Shown: positions 1 to 9,429, counted from the stretch's first letter. The stretch: DNA of 39,480 bases from Saccharomonospora sp. CUA-673 (GCF_001942305.1 NZ_MKKE01000037.1:1-39480); one strand, 5' to 3'. Translations and numbers: made by a program. Notes: generated by a model not told the origin, from the letters alone.

Positions 1-90
1 TGGTCGCGCCCGCCCGTCGCCCGGCCACCACCCCCCAACGACGCGCTGACGCGCGGCTGCGCTCGATGCGACCATGGGGCCCTCGGGAGT
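1..90 (-). repeat. Dispersed palindromic repeat, copy 1 (cut by window edge)
   Basis: This stretch matches the reverse complement of 27091-27195 with only a handful of differences over about 90 bases. Its right end carries GGGCCCTCGGGAG (77-89), which matches the terminal arm of the other copy. The left terminal arm would lie outside the window. Such small non-coding elements with inverted ends resemble MITE or REP-type repeats. The ATG at 74 lies inside the repeat and is therefore not a credible start for the peptidase gene downstream. Confidence 0.75.
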
Positions 91-136
91 GCGAAGGGCC
101 GGAGGGGACGTGTGGCACTCCCGTAGGGTGGCGAGC

Positions 137-1422
137 ATGGCCGAACCCGTTCTCCACAGACTGACCCTGGACAACGGCCTGCGGGTGGTGCTCGCGCCCG
201 ATCGGAGTGCTCCGGTCGTGGGCGTGAGCGTGCACTACGACGTGGGATTCCGTTCCGAACCCGAAGGCCGCACGGGCTTTGCGCACCTGTTCGAGCATCT
301 GATGTTCCAAGGTAGCGAGAGCCTCGAGAAGCTCGCGCACTTCCGACACATCCAGGGCAGCGGGGGCTCGTTCAACGGGTCGACGCATCCGGACTACACG
401 GACTACTTCGAGGTGCTGCCGTCGGCGGCGCTCGAGCGGGCGTTGTTCCTCGAGGCCGACCGCATGCGCGCGCCGAAGCTGACCGCCGAGAACCTCGCCA
501 ACCAGATCGACGTGGTCAAGGAGGAGATCCGGCTCAACGTGCTGAACCGGCCCTACGGCGGGTTCCCCTGGATCCTCCTGCCGCCGGTCCTGTACGACAC
601 GTTCCCCAACGCGCACAACGGCTACGGCGACTTCACCGACCTCGAGCAGGCCACGTTGGAGGACTGCGCGGCGTTCTTCGACACCTACTACGCCCCGGCG
701 AACGCGGTGCTCACCGTCGCAGGCGACATCGAGGTCGACCGCGCGCGGGAGCTCATCGAGAAGCACTTCGGTGACGTCCCGGCGCGCCCGCGGCCGGTGC
801 GGCCCTCGTTCGACGAGCCGCGCCCGACCCGCGAGCTGCGCGAGACGCACGTCGACCCGCACGCGCCGCTGCCCGCGCTGGCCGTCGGCTACCGCATGCC
901 GGACCCGATCGGCGAGATCGACGCCTACCTGGCGCATCTGGTGCTGGCCAGCCTGCTCGTCGACGGCGACGGTGCGCGCCTGCAGCAACGTCTCGTGCAC
1001 GCCGAACCGCTCGTCACCGACATCAACGCCGGGGCGGGCCTGTTCGGCCCGTTCGAGGCCCGCGACCCGGACACGTTCTCGATCACCGCGATGCACACGC
1101 CCGACGTCGGCGTGGACCGCATCCTCGGTGCCGTCGACACCGAACTCGAGTCGATCGCGTCGCAGCCGCCGTCTGCCGACGAACTCGCCAGGGTCACCGC
1201 GCGGTGGAGCGCCATGCTGCACGCCGACCACGACCGGCTCGTCAACCGCACGCTCGGGCTCGGCTCGTTCGAACTGCTCTACGGCGACGCCTCGCTCATG
1301 CACGGCGTCGCGACCGGATCGCCGCCGTGACCGCCGACCAGGTGTCGCACGCGGCCAAGAACCTACGCCCGGACTCGCGTGCCGTCCTGCTGGTCGAGCC
1401 CGCCCAGGGAGGTGCCCAGTGA
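137..1422 (+). CDS. M16 family zinc peptidase, catalytic subunit (frameshifted near 1312)
   Basis: This is a pitrilysin/processing-peptidase-type zinc metalloprotease of about 428 residues. The inverted zinc motif HLFEH is at residues 50-54, and the distal glutamate lies in the KEEIRLN segment near residues 128-134. The frame breaks near 1312: the last stretch (RIAAVTADQVSHAAK through LLVEP) is in another frame, and adding one G (GCGACC to GCGGACC) restores a normal family C-terminus ending at 1422. I chose ATG 137 over ATG 74 because the longer start lies in a dispersed repeat and adds no conserved sequence. Its stop overlaps the GTG of the next M16 gene, so the two are probably translated together as a catalytic/non-catalytic pair. 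The substrate is unknown. Confidence 0.88.
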
Positions 1423-2831
1423 CCGTGACCCCCTCGACCCCCTCGACCCCGAAGACGCACCGGAGCGCGGACGAGATCGGCCGCACGCCGACCGGACCGC
1501 GGGAGTTGCCGCCACTCGGCGAGCAGCGCCGCGCCGACGAGCTCGACCACGTCGACACCGTGCTGGCCGGCGGCCTGCGGGTGCTCGCGGTGCGCAAACC
1601 CGGCGCGCCGATGGTGGAACTGCGGATGACGATCCCGTTCGGCAGTCCCAGCGGAGCGGCCGACGGCATGCACACCGCCACGGCCGAGGTGCTGGCCGAC
1701 ACGATCACCACCGGCACCGCGCGGCGCGACCGCGTCGCCATCGACACCGAGCTGGCGCTCATCGGCGGCGACCTCGGCGCGGCCGTCGACCCGGAGCACC
1801 TGTCGCTGTCGGGCAGCGCGCTCGCCACCGGCCTGCCGACGCTGCTCGACGTGCTCGGCGACCTGCTGACCGGGGCGACGTACGCCGACCACGAGGTGCA
1901 GCGCGAAGCCGCCCGCCTCGTCGAACGGCTCGCCGTCGCCCGCACGCAGCCGCGCGTGATCGCGCGCGAGGCGTTGCAGCGGCACCGCTACGGCGACCAC
2001 CCGTACACGCGGGAGGTGCCGTTGCCCGAGGACGTCGAGCAGGTCACCCCGGACGCGGTACGCGCGCTGCACCCGGCCGCCGTGCTGCCGCGCGGCTCGG
2101 TGCTCGTGCTCGTCGGCGACCTCGACCCGCAGGCCACGCTCACGGAGGTGGAGAAGGCGCTCGGCGGGTGGGCCTCCGAGGCCACGGCCACGGATCTGCC
2201 GCAGCTGCCCGACCTCGCCGGCGGCGACGTGCTGCTCGTGCCGCGCGCCGGTGCGGTCCAGTCGCAGATCCGGCTGTCGGCGCAGGGAATTCCGCGCACC
2301 GACGAGCGCTACCCGGCGCTGCAGCTGGCGAACCTGACGTTCGGCGGCTACTTCTCGTCGCGGCTCGTCGAGAACATCCGCGAGGACAAGGGCTACACCT
2401 ACGGTGCGCACTCGGGATTCGAGTTCACCGACGGCAAGGCGACCGTGCAGGTCGACGCCGACACCGCCAGCGACGTCACCGCCGCCGCGCTGTTGGAGAC
2501 CCGCTACGAGCTCGGCCGGCTCGGACTCGTCCCGCCGACCGACGCGGAGGTCGACTCGGTGCGGCAGTACGCCACCGGCTCGCTGCTGATCGGCGCGGCC
2601 TCGCAGGCCGGGCTGGCCAACCAGCTGATGTCGCTGGCCTCGGTCGGACTGGACCTCGACTGGCTGCGCGGGCACACCGAACGCCTGGCCGCCGTGACCA
2701 CCGAACAGGTCGCCGAGGTGGCGTTGGAGTTCTTCGCGCCGACCCGGTTCACCGGGGTGGTCGTCGGCGACGCGGACGTGCTCGGGCCCCAGCTCGAGGC
2801 CCTCGGCGGTGTGCGGATCGCGGATCGGTAG
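1419..2831 (+). CDS. M16 family peptidase-like protein, non-catalytic partner
   Basis: This is a 470-residue M16 homologue. It lacks the HxxEH zinc motif at the expected place, where the FGSPSGAADGMHTATAEVLAD segment stands instead. It keeps the C-terminal substrate-binding landmark around DKGYTYGAHSG. In two-subunit bacterial M16B enzymes one subunit supplies zinc and the other supplies this R/Y region, which matches this pair. The GTG start at 1419 overlaps the stop of the upstream gene (GTGA) and has AGGGAGG a few bases before it (from 1406). The first 35 residues are Pro/Thr-rich and probably disordered. No signal peptide is evident, so the complex is probably cytoplasmic. Confidence 0.9.
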   Translation: MTVTPSTPSTPKTHRSADEIGRTPTGPRELPPLGEQRRADELDHVDTVLAGGLRVLAVRKPGAPMVELRMTIPFGSPSGAADGMHTATAEVLADTITTGTARRDRVAIDTELALIGGDLGAAVDPEHLSLSGSALATGLPTLLDVLGDLLTGATYADHEVQREAARLVERLAVARTQPRVIAREALQRHRYGDHPYTREVPLPEDVEQVTPDAVRALHPAAVLPRGSVLVLVGDLDPQATLTEVEKALGGWASEATATDLPQLPDLAGGDVLLVPRAGAVQSQIRLSAQGIPRTDERYPALQLANLTFGGYFSSRLVENIREDKGYTYGAHSGFEFTDGKATVQVDADTASDVTAAALLETRYELGRLGLVPPTDAEVDSVRQYATGSLLIGAASQAGLANQLMSLASVGLDLDWLRGHTERLAAVTTEQVAEVALEFFAPTRFTGVVVGDADVLGPQLEALGGVRIADR

Positions 2832-2833
2832 CG

Positions 2834-3820
2834 GTGCAGGCGTTCCAACTCGTTGAGACGCCCGCCCTGTCCCGGTCCACTGTGGACCGGCAGGAGACGT
2901 TGCGGGAGGACCCGGAGCGGTTGATCCGGCGGTGGGCCGATGCACGCGTCGTCGTGGTCGACCCGCGGGGCCGGACGCCGGCGCGGCGGTCCGGTGTCGA
3001 GAGCGGCGCCGCCCCGCTGAGCACGCGCGCGGCCGCCGACCTCGGCCCGCAACCGCCGGAGGACGCGTCGCTGCTGGGTGAATGGGACGGCGTCGACTAC
3101 TGGATGGTGCCGGTCGACGAGCCGGACGGGTTGGGCACCGTCGAGGTCGACGGCGGCTGGGGCATACGTCAGCAGATGCCGGCCGACGACGACGAGGTGT
3201 GGCTCGAACTGCGCGGACACGGCGCGCTGCTCGACGACACCTCGGCCGGGCTGCTGACCACCGCGGAGGCGCTGCGCAACTGGCACCGCCGCGGCCGGTT
3301 CTGCGCCTGCTGCGGCGGGCCGGTCGTCCGCACCCAGTTCGGCTGGGCCACCCGCTGCCCGGGGTGCGAGCGCGAGGAGTACCCGCGGACCGACCCGGCG
3401 GTGATCTGCCTCGTGCACGACGACGTCGGCGTCAACGGGGCGCAGGTGCTGCTGGCGCGCCAGCCCGTGTGGCCGCCGAAGCGGTACTCGATCCTCGCCG
3501 GGTTCGTCGAGGCGGGCGAGTCGCTCGAGGGCTGCGTCGAACGCGAGGTGCGGGAGGAGGTCGGCGTCGAGGTGCGCGACGTGCGCTACCTGGGCAGCCA
3601 GCCGTGGCCGTTCCCGCGGTCGATCATGCTCGGCTTCGCGGCGCGGGCGGACGAGGGAGCGGCGCTGCGGCCCGCCGACGGCGAGATCGAGGAGGCGCGG
3701 TGGTTCAGCCGCGCCGAGGTGCGGGCGGCGTTCGCGGGCGAGAACGACGAGCTGCTCCTGCCGGGGCGCACGTCCATCGCCTACGGAATGCTCCGTTCGT
3801 GGGCCGCCGCAGACTCGTGA
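2834..3820 (+). CDS. nudC: NAD(+)/NADH diphosphatase, Nudix family
   Basis: NudC hydrolyses NADH to NMNH and AMP; in E. coli it also removes NAD caps from RNA. The 328-residue protein has an N-terminal domain, a four-cysteine zinc ribbon (C157, C160, C175, C178), a Nudix box at about 223-245 (GFVEAGES through REVREEVGV), and the NudC signature SQPWPFP at 255-261. The GTG start at 2834 is two bases after the stop of the M16 gene, so it shares that transcript. The next gene is 186 bases away. The assignment is secure; the in vivo substrate in actinobacteria is less so. Confidence 0.95.
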   Translation: MQAFQLVETPALSRSTVDRQETLREDPERLIRRWADARVVVVDPRGRTPARRSGVESGAAPLSTRAAADLGPQPPEDASLLGEWDGVDYWMVPVDEPDGLGTVEVDGGWGIRQQMPADDDEVWLELRGHGALLDDTSAGLLTTAEALRNWHRRGRFCACCGGPVVRTQFGWATRCPGCEREEYPRTDPAVICLVHDDVGVNGAQVLLARQPVWPPKRYSILAGFVEAGESLEGCVEREVREEVGVEVRDVRYLGSQPWPFPRSIMLGFAARADEGAALRPADGEIEEARWFSRAEVRAAFAGENDELLLPGRTSIAYGMLRSWAAADS

Positions 3821-4006
3821 CAGGAAAGCAACCACCCACGGTATACATCTCCGCTACCCTCACCCCCGCTGACCCCACTGTTTTCGTGTCCTGCCCTGGA
3901 GGCCCTTGGTCGCGAGACGACACAGCCTCGGGAGCACCGCAGGGGGCGGGGGTGTGCGGGTGGGTAGGCTCGCGCTGAGTTTCACCGGAATGGGGGCTTC
4001 GGGGCA

Positions 4007-4942
4007 GTGAGTGCATATCGTGCCGTGGGATTGTTACTCGGCGTGGCCGCGGACAGTCTGGTCGGCCGGCCACGGCGCTCGAGCCCGCCGCGACCCGTCG
4101 CGTTCCTGCCCAAGGCGGCCGAGGCTCTGTCCCGGCATGTCGGAGGTACCGGCGCCGCGGTGGTGCTCACCGCGGGCAGCGTCGCCGTCGGTGCGCTCGT
4201 CGACCGCGCCGTGCAGCGGCGACCGGTCCTGCGGATCGTGACCGTCGCGGCCGGCACCTGGTCGGTGTTCGGCGGCGCCCGCATCGCCCGCGACGGCACC
4301 GAACTGGCCCGGCAACTCGAGTCCGGCGACCTCGACGCGGCCCGGGACACCGTCGCCGCCGGCGACACCCGCTGTACCGCCGACCTCGACCTGCCGGCCC
4401 TCTCCCGCGCGTCGATCGAGATCGTCGCGGACCAGACCTCCGACGCCGTCGTCGCGCCCCTGTTCTGGGGCGCCGTGGCCGGCATGCCGGGGCTGCTGGG
4501 CGCGCGCACGATCGCCGTGCTCGGCAGGCGGCGCGGCGGTCGAGCCGATCAGGGCCGTGCCGTCGGAACGCTCGCCTTGCGGCTCGACGAACTCGCCCAC
4601 CTCGTGCCCGCCCGCCTCACGGCGGTGTTGACGACCGCCGCGGCGCCCGTCGTGGGCGGATCGGCGCCGAGCGCGTGGCGCGCCTGGCGCCGCGACGCCG
4701 CGGCCCACCCACATCCGAACTCCGGACGGTCGGAGGCGGCGTTCGCCGGCGCGCTGGAGATCCGCCTGGGCGGACGCACCGTGTATCCCGCCGGGGTGGC
4801 CGAGCTCCCGGTGCTCGGCGCGGGCCGCAACCCCGACGCCGGACACGTCACGCGCGCCGTCGAGCTGTCGCGCGTCGTCGGCGTGTGCGCCATGGGGGCC
4901 GCGGTCGTGCTGGCCGCATTCGCGGGCCTGGGACGCCGCTGA
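4007..4942 (+). CDS. cobD: Adenosylcobinamide-phosphate synthase CobD/CbiB
   Basis: This is an integral membrane enzyme that attaches aminopropanol (or its phosphate) to adenosylcobyric acid late in cobalamin synthesis. The 311-residue product shows the family pattern: an N-terminal AADSLVGRP segment, the RDGTELARQLESGDLDAAR region, a conserved SIEIVADQTSDAVVAPLFW stretch near residues 130-150, RLDELAHLVPARLT near 195-205 and a C-terminal hydrophobic helix. The GTG at 4007 (VSAYRAVG) is the natural start. It ends convergent to a peptidase gene, with a hairpin between them. No cobalamin-riboswitch landmark is visible in the 186 bases upstream. Confidence 0.9.
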   Translation: MSAYRAVGLLLGVAADSLVGRPRRSSPPRPVAFLPKAAEALSRHVGGTGAAVVLTAGSVAVGALVDRAVQRRPVLRIVTVAAGTWSVFGGARIARDGTELARQLESGDLDAARDTVAAGDTRCTADLDLPALSRASIEIVADQTSDAVVAPLFWGAVAGMPGLLGARTIAVLGRRRGGRADQGRAVGTLALRLDELAHLVPARLTAVLTTAAAPVVGGSAPSAWRAWRRDAAAHPHPNSGRSEAAFAGALEIRLGGRTVYPAGVAELPVLGAGRNPDAGHVTRAVELSRVVGVCAMGAAVVLAAFAGLGRR

Positions 4943-4969
4943 CCCACCGGACCACGGAACCGGACCGGC

Positions 4970-5001
4970 GGCGGTGGGACACGGAATCCGGTCCCACCGC
5001 C
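4970..5001. terminator. Hairpin between convergent cobD and M15 peptidase gene
   Basis: GGCGGTGGGAC (4970-4980) and GTCCCACCGCC (4991-5001) form a perfect 11-bp stem around a 10-base loop that could itself pair as CGG/CCG. It lies between the ends of two convergent genes, so it may serve both directions. There is no clear T-tract on either side, which is common in high-GC actinobacteria. Confidence 0.6.
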
Positions 5002-5013
5002 TGCGCGTCCCGA

Positions 5014-5816
5014 TCAGCAGTTCGGTGCGCGGTGGACCGTCCCCGTGCCGTTGGCGACGTGCACGTGGTCGTCGTGGTTGGGGTAGCCGGCGCGAGGATC
5101 TCGGTGAAGCCGGCGTCGCGCGCGGCGTGGTACAGCGTGCAGTGGGCGATCGAGTTCGACGCGTTGCCGAGGTCGGCGGCGTCGCCGTACAGGTGCCTGC
5201 TGCTGCTCGAGCCGCCGACCGAGGCGTTGCAGTCGACGCTGCGGATGCCGGAGCTGATGCCCAGCGGGTTGTCGCCGAGCTTCTTGCGCATGGCCTCGAG
5301 CTGCCACATCACGCGGCGGGTGTTCTCCTGCGCGGTGGCCGCCGACACGGCGCCGCCGGCGAAGCTGTTCGCGCCGCAGTTGTCGTTGAACTCCGAGTAC
5401 GCGAAGTGCGCCGGGGTGCAGTCACTGCTGGTCAGGTCGTAGATCTTCGAGAAGGTCTCGGAGCCGGCGACGCCGTCGGAGGACAGGCCGTAGCCGGCCT
5501 GGAACCGCTTCACGGCATTCTCGGTGGCCGGGCCGAACTCGCCGTCGATGGCCAGGCTCTCGCCCGTGCTCATCCAGCCGGCGACGCGGATCTGCAGCTC
5601 GGCGACCGCCTCGCCCGAGTCGCCGCGGGACAGCGTGCCGCTCGACGTGTAGCAGTCGTCGGACGCCGAGGCGGCCGGGGCGGGCGCGGCCGAGACGGCC
5701 GTGACGGGGCCTGCCGACGCGGTGGTGGTGGACGGGCTGACGGCCGCCACCGCGGTCGTCAGCCCGCTCGCCACGACGGCCGCCGCGGCGATCAGGGACA
5801 GGGTCCGTTTGGCCAT
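5014..5816 (-). CDS. Secreted peptidoglycan-binding M15 peptidase, paralogue 1 (frameshifted near 5088)
   Basis: A 267-residue secreted protein is restored if one base lost near 5088 is put back. A signal peptide (MAKRTLS followed by an Ala/Val-rich helix) precedes a PG_binding_1 domain at about 55-120 (GDSGEAVAELQIRV through FQAGYGLSSDGVAGSETF). The M15 D-Ala-D-Ala carboxypeptidase domain follows, with zinc ligands in SRHLYGDAADLG and in HDDHVHV. After the shift the C-terminus reads VANGTGTVHRAPNC, identical in style to paralogue 2. The ATG at 5816 has GGAGG six bases upstream; the ATG at 5822 abuts that site and is rejected. It probably trims or remodels cell-wall peptides. Confidence 0.88.
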
Positions 5817-5915
5817 GATCATCCTCCGAAAAGTCGGTGAGTAACGCCGATGAGGAGAATTTCGTGACTTTTCGCCGGTGTCAGTGCAAATCGGAGAATT
5901 GCGTCGAGCGGAGCA

Positions 5916-5949
5916 CGACGAAAGTCGCGAGTCGGCCAGACTTTCGTCG
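5916..5949. promoter_or_regulatory. Perfect 11-bp inverted repeat upstream of M15 paralogue 1
   Basis: CGACGAAAGTC (5916-5926) and GACTTTCGTCG (5939-5949) are exact inverted copies separated by 12 bases. They lie 100-133 bases upstream of the ATG at 5816. The half-site core CGAAAGTC recurs as a single copy at 6931-6938, a similar distance (about 120 bases) upstream of paralogue 2. It could be an operator for a shared regulator or part of a terminator region for paralogue 2; the choice is inference. Confidence 0.45.
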
Positions 5950-5960
5950 GCGGAAAAGGC

Positions 5961-6003
5961 GGCGGGGTGGATTCCGGGACAGCGGTCCGGAATCCACCCC
6001 GCC
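5961..6003 (-). terminator. Rho-independent terminator of M15 paralogue 2
   Basis: The 17-base arms at 5961-5977 and 5987-6003 are perfectly complementary around a 9-base loop. On the minus strand the hairpin is followed by GCCTTTTCC, a short T-tract, and it starts 17 bases after the stop of the gene ending at 6020. This is a strong intrinsic terminator for that gene. Confidence 0.85.
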
Positions 6004-6019
6004 TACTCGGGTGGGCGCG

Positions 6020-6811
6020 TCAGCAGTTCGGCGCGCGGTGGAACGTGCCCGTGCCGTTGGCGACGTGCACGTGGTCGTTGTGGTTGGGGTAGCCCGGGCC
6101 GAGGATCTCGGTGAACCCGGCGTTGCGGGCGGCGCGGTACAGCGTGCACTGCGAGTGCACGTTGGTCACGATGCCCATGTCGGCGGAGTCGCCGTACATG
6201 TGCCGGCTGGTGGCCGAGCCGCCGACCGACGAGTTGCAGGAGACGCTGCGGAAACCGGAGCTGATGGTGATCGGGCGGTCGCCGAGCTTCTTGCGCATGG
6301 CCTCGAGCTGCCACATCACGCGACGGGTGTTCTCCTGCGCGGTCGCGGCACCGACGCGGCCGCCGGAGAAGTTGTTCGCGCCGCAGTTGTCGTTGAACTC
6401 GGAGTAGGCGAAGTGGATCGGGGTGCAGTCGGCGCTCTGCAGGGCGTAGATCTGGCCGAACGTCTCCGAGCCTGCGATGCCGTCGACCTGGAGACCGTAC
6501 CCGGACTGGAAGCGGCGCAGGGCGGCCTCGGTGGCGGGGCCGAACTGGCCGTCGATGGCCAGGCTCTCGCCCGTGCCGACCCAGCCGGCGATGCGGATCT
6601 GCAGCTGCGTCACCGCGGCGCCGCTGGAACCGCGCCGCAGCGTGCTGTTCCAGGTGTAGCAGTTGCTCTGGGCCGAGGGCTTCGCGGCCGGGGTGGACGC
6701 CGCCGTGGCCGGCTCCGCGGTCGCCGGGGTCGCGGCGACGACGTTCGTCGCCACCGCTCCGGTCAGGGCCATCACGAACGCCGCGAGTATGGACAGGATC
6801 TTCTTGCGCAT
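6020..6811 (-). CDS. Secreted peptidoglycan-binding M15 peptidase, paralogue 2
   Basis: An intact 263-residue paralogue of the neighbouring gene. It has a signal peptide (MRKKILSILAAFVMALTG), a PG_binding_1 domain at about 50-115, and an M15 domain with the zinc signatures SRHMYGDSADMG and HNDHVHV. Like its twin it has several paired cysteines (NCYTWNS, ADCTP, DNCGAN, VSCNSS, QCTLY and the final C), fitting an exported disulfide-bonded enzyme. ATG 6811 is chosen because GGAGG precedes it and the signal peptide begins there; a longer reading to 6889 adds no conserved residues. The two genes are tandem, each with its own upstream region, suggesting a local duplication. Confidence 0.92.
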   Translation of the reverse strand: MRKKILSILAAFVMALTGAVATNVVAATPATAEPATAASTPAAKPSAQSNCYTWNSTLRRGSSGAAVTQLQIRIAGWVGTGESLAIDGQFGPATEAALRRFQSGYGLQVDGIAGSETFGQIYALQSADCTPIHFAYSEFNDNCGANNFSGGRVGAATAQENTRRVMWQLEAMRKKLGDRPITISSGFRSVSCNSSVGGSATSRHMYGDSADMGIVTNVHSQCTLYRAARNAGFTEILGPGYPNHNDHVHVANGTGTFHRAPNC

Positions 6812-6979
6812 GGAACCTCCGCAGGGTGGACCGAGGGCGTCGCAGGGGGAGCGGCGCCAGGGGAGAACCTGCCCGAGGTCGGTGAGCAATGGGCGGATAA
6901 ATGGGAAAAACCGGACGTACGGGCTAATGCGAAAGTCTGATGCCGCGCCGTTCGGCCCAGCTCGTTCCCGGTGGGGTGT

Positions 6980-7930
6980 TCAGTGTCGTGAGGAACCGGC
7001 TTCCGCGGAGGCCTGCCGTTCGGCTTCCTCGTCCTCCGCGAGAATCTGCGCAACCGATTTCCGTTTGGATTTCTTCGGTTGTTGTTTCGTGGCCGGTCGC
7101 TTCTCCGTAGCGCGTTCGCCGTGTTCGTCGCCCGCGGTCGGAGGGCCGTCCTGCGCGGCGGAGTCGGATTTCTCCCCGGGCTCCGGTCCGGCGAGCACAC
7201 CGCCGGGCCGCGCCTCCCTGATCGTGAAGTACAGCCAGCCGAGCAGGGCCATCACGCCGAACGCGACCCACTGCAGCGCGTACGAGAAGAACGGGCCCTG
7301 CTGCAACTGGGGCAGGGGCAGCGCGGTGAGCACCCCGGGCTGGTCGGTTTCGAGCTGGAAGTAGCCGGGCCGGATGTCGAGGTCGGTCGCGCGTGCGACG
7401 ACCCGCGAGTCGACCGAGTAGGCGTGCATGCGGCCCTCGGTGCTCTCGTCGGCGAACGCGTCGCGGTTTCCGGGGTCGTCCTCGTCGACGCGCACCCGGG
7501 CCGAGACGGTCACGGGGCCCTGCGGCGGGGCCTCGACCGGGCCGACGCCGGTGTTGTCGTCGGGCCGCACGTAGCCGCGGTTGATGAGCACGACCTCCCC
7601 GTCGGAGGTGCGCAGCGGGGTGAGGACCTCGAACGCGGGTTCGCCCTGCACGGTGCGGAGCCGGGCGATGACCTCGTCGTCCGGCAGGTAGGTGCCCTCG
7701 ATGGTGACGCGTTCCCACTGGGTGTCGCCGTCGGGCGCGGTATCGCCGGGCAGGACCTCGTGGAGCGGAACCGGGTCTCCCGCCGTGGAGACGGCCTCGT
7801 TCTGGAGGGCGCGTTCGTCGTGCCGGTGGAACTGCCAGGGCGCGAGCGCGGAGAAGCACAGGGCGGCGAAGAGGAACACCACCACCGTCAACGCCAGCCA
7901 GCCGGGCTTGAGCAGGAACTTCCACCGCAC
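6980..7930 (-). CDS. SURF1 family cytochrome oxidase assembly protein
   Basis: SURF1 proteins help assemble or insert haem into aa3-type cytochrome c oxidase. The 316-residue protein begins [11 protein letters not shown] with a first transmembrane helix (about 10-30), followed by the family signature [12 protein letters not shown] periplasmic domain contains INRGYV, and a second helix ([19 protein letters not shown]) lies near 235-255. After it comes a charged, Lys/Glu-rich C-terminal tail of about 55 residues, longer than in many homologues. GTG 7930 is the usual family start, although the nearest GGAGG is only one base away, so the start is not certain. It is the last gene of the operon running from 9429. 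Confidence 0.92.
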   Translation of the reverse strand: MRWKFLLKPGWLALTVVVFLFAALCFSALAPWQFHRHDERALQNEAVSTAGDPVPLHEVLPGDTAPDGDTQWERVTIEGTYLPDDEVIARLRTVQGEPAFEVLTPLRTSDGEVVLINRGYVRPDDNTGVGPVEAPPQGPVTVSARVRVDEDDPGNRDAFADESTEGRMHAYSVDSRVVARATDLDIRPGYFQLETDQPGVLTALPLPQLQQGPFFSYALQWVAFGVMALLGWLYFTIREARPGGVLAGPEPGEKSDSAAQDGPPTAGDEHGERATEKRPATKQQPKKSKRKSVAQILAEDEEAERQASAEAGSSRH

Positions 7931-8019
7931 GCCTCCACGGTAGGGGGCGGCCTCCGGAGGCGTGCGGTGTGGTCTCCCCGAACGCGGCGTGGGTCTCAAC
8001 TCGGCCGCGCCCGCGCTCC

Positions 8020-8906
8020 CTACGAGCGCAGTGCCGTTCGGGCCGCGGCGAGCGCCTGGCCTGCGTATCCGCCGCCGAACAGCACGGTGTGCACAAGCAG
8101 CGGATACAGCTGGTGCAGGGGCGTGCGGGCCTCGTGGCCGTCGGCGAGCGGGGCGCCCGCGTCGGCCGCGGCCTCGGCGTACGCGGCGAGGATGCGGTCG
8201 AGCTGCGGTGCGCCGAACAGCCGCAACATGGCCAGGTCGGTCTCCCGGTGCCCGCCGTGGGCGGCCGGGTCGATGAGCCACACGCGTCCGTCGGAACCCC
8301 AGTACACGTTGCCGCTCCACAGGTCGCCGTGCAGCCGGGCCGGGGGTTCGGGCCCGGGCTGCAGATCCGGCAGCCGCGCGCACACGGCGTCGAACACGGC
8401 GATGTCCTCGCTGTCGAACAGGCCCTGGTCGGCGGCGACGCGCACGTAAGGCTCGATACGCAGGCCCGCGTAGAACGTCGGCCAGTCGTCGTGGGCGCGG
8501 TTGGTCATCGTGGTCAGGCCGATCCACGCGTCGGCCGGGCCGCCGGGCGGCGGGCAGCCGAAGGCCGGCGCGCCGCTGCGATGCAGCGCCGCCAGCTGCC
8601 GGCCGAAGGTCTCCGCGCCTCCCGCGTCGGCCCGCCGGACGCGACGTGGTCGAGCACGAGCCAGTCCTCGTCCCAGCCGTGCACGTGGGGGACGGGCACG
8701 GTGCCGGTGTCGGCGAGCCAGCGCAGCCCCGCGCCCTCGGCGGCCGTGGCGCCGGGGCCCGCGCCACGTTTGGCGACCACGTCGCGCCCGTCGCCCAGAC
8801 GTGCGACGGCGACGTCCCCGCCGCCGAGGGGACGGACGTCGGCGGCGTCGCCGCCGGTGTGCCGGGCGACGGCGCGGCGGGCCTCGGTGTGGCTGGCGGA
8901 GTTCAC
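8020..8906 (-). CDS. Fructosamine kinase family protein (frameshifted near 8615)
   Basis: A fructosamine/ribulosamine 3-kinase homologue of about 295 residues. The N-terminal lobe ([19 protein letters not shown] through [16 protein letters not shown]) and the C-terminal lobe are in different frames. One G added near 8615 on the coding strand joins them through [13 protein letters not shown]. The catalytic loop HGDLWSGN and the metal-binding LIDP are present. These kinases phosphorylate sugar adducts on amines so that they decompose, a form of protein deglycation. The gene starts ten bases after the stop of a low-molecular-weight phosphatase, a pairing reported for the family. Confidence 0.88.
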
Positions 8907-8916
8907 GGCCGGCGAC

Positions 8917-9429
8917 TCACAGCCGCTTACGGACCCAGTCGAGCAGCTGCGGCATGGCGCGCTCGATCATGCCGAGCACGTCGGTGAAGCCGTCGTCGCC
9001 GCCGTAGTACGGATCGGGGACCTCGGCGTTCGGCGGGGCCGACGGGTCGAACTCGCGCAGCAGGACGATGCGGTCGGGGTCGGCGTCCGGGCCGCTGAAC
9101 TCGCGCACGTCGTGCAGGTGGCTCGTGGTGGCGACGACGAACAGGTCGGCATCGTCGTGGGCCGGTCCGAGCTGCGCCGCGACGTGGTCGTCGGAGTAGC
9201 CGGCGGCGCGCAGGGTCGCGCGGGCGCGAGAGTCGGCGGGATCGCCGACGTGCCACCGGCCGACTCCCGCGCTGGTGACCTTCACGCGGTCGGCCAGGCC
9301 CGCGTCGGCGAGGTGCCGCTCGAACACGAGCGCGGCCATCGGGGATCTGCAGATGTTGCCCGTGCAGACGAAGCAGATGTGGACGGGCGCGGCCGGGGAG
9401 CGCTCTTCGATGGGCTGCTGAGTCGTCAC
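8917..9429 (-). CDS. Low-molecular-weight protein-tyrosine phosphatase family protein
   Basis: The 170-residue protein has the P-loop VCTGNICRS (nucleophile C22, Arg28) and the general-acid segment [10 protein letters not shown], both diagnostic of the LMW-PTP fold. The M. tuberculosis homologue in a similar neighbourhood is the secreted phosphatase PtpA. Here the adjacent fructosamine kinase raises the alternative of a small-molecule phosphatase acting on sugar phosphates or phosphorylated glycation products. GTG 9429 is chosen; the first 15 residues are non-conserved. It is the first gene of the minus-strand operon and lies divergent from the Nif3-like gene. Confidence 0.92.
   Translation of the reverse strand: MTTQQPIEERSPAAPVHICFVCTGNICRSPMAALVFERHLADAGLADRVKVTSAGVGRWHVGDPADSRARATLRAAGYSDDHVAAQLGPAHDDADLFVVATTSHLHDVREFSGPDADPDRIVLLREFDPSAPPNAEVPDPYYGGDDGFTDVLGMIERAMPQLLDWVRKRL

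Noticed and set aside
74..136. Upstream ATG start for the first M16 peptidase
   Set aside because: The extra 21 residues are encoded inside the dispersed repeat and are not part of the conserved domain.
3821..4006. Cobalamin riboswitch upstream of cobD
   Set aside because: The conserved B12-box and core motifs are not visible in the 186-base gap.
6812..6979. Cyclic-di-AMP riboswitch upstream of the M15 peptidase
   Set aside because: Such elements often precede wall hydrolases in actinobacteria, but I could not find the conserved core on the minus strand.
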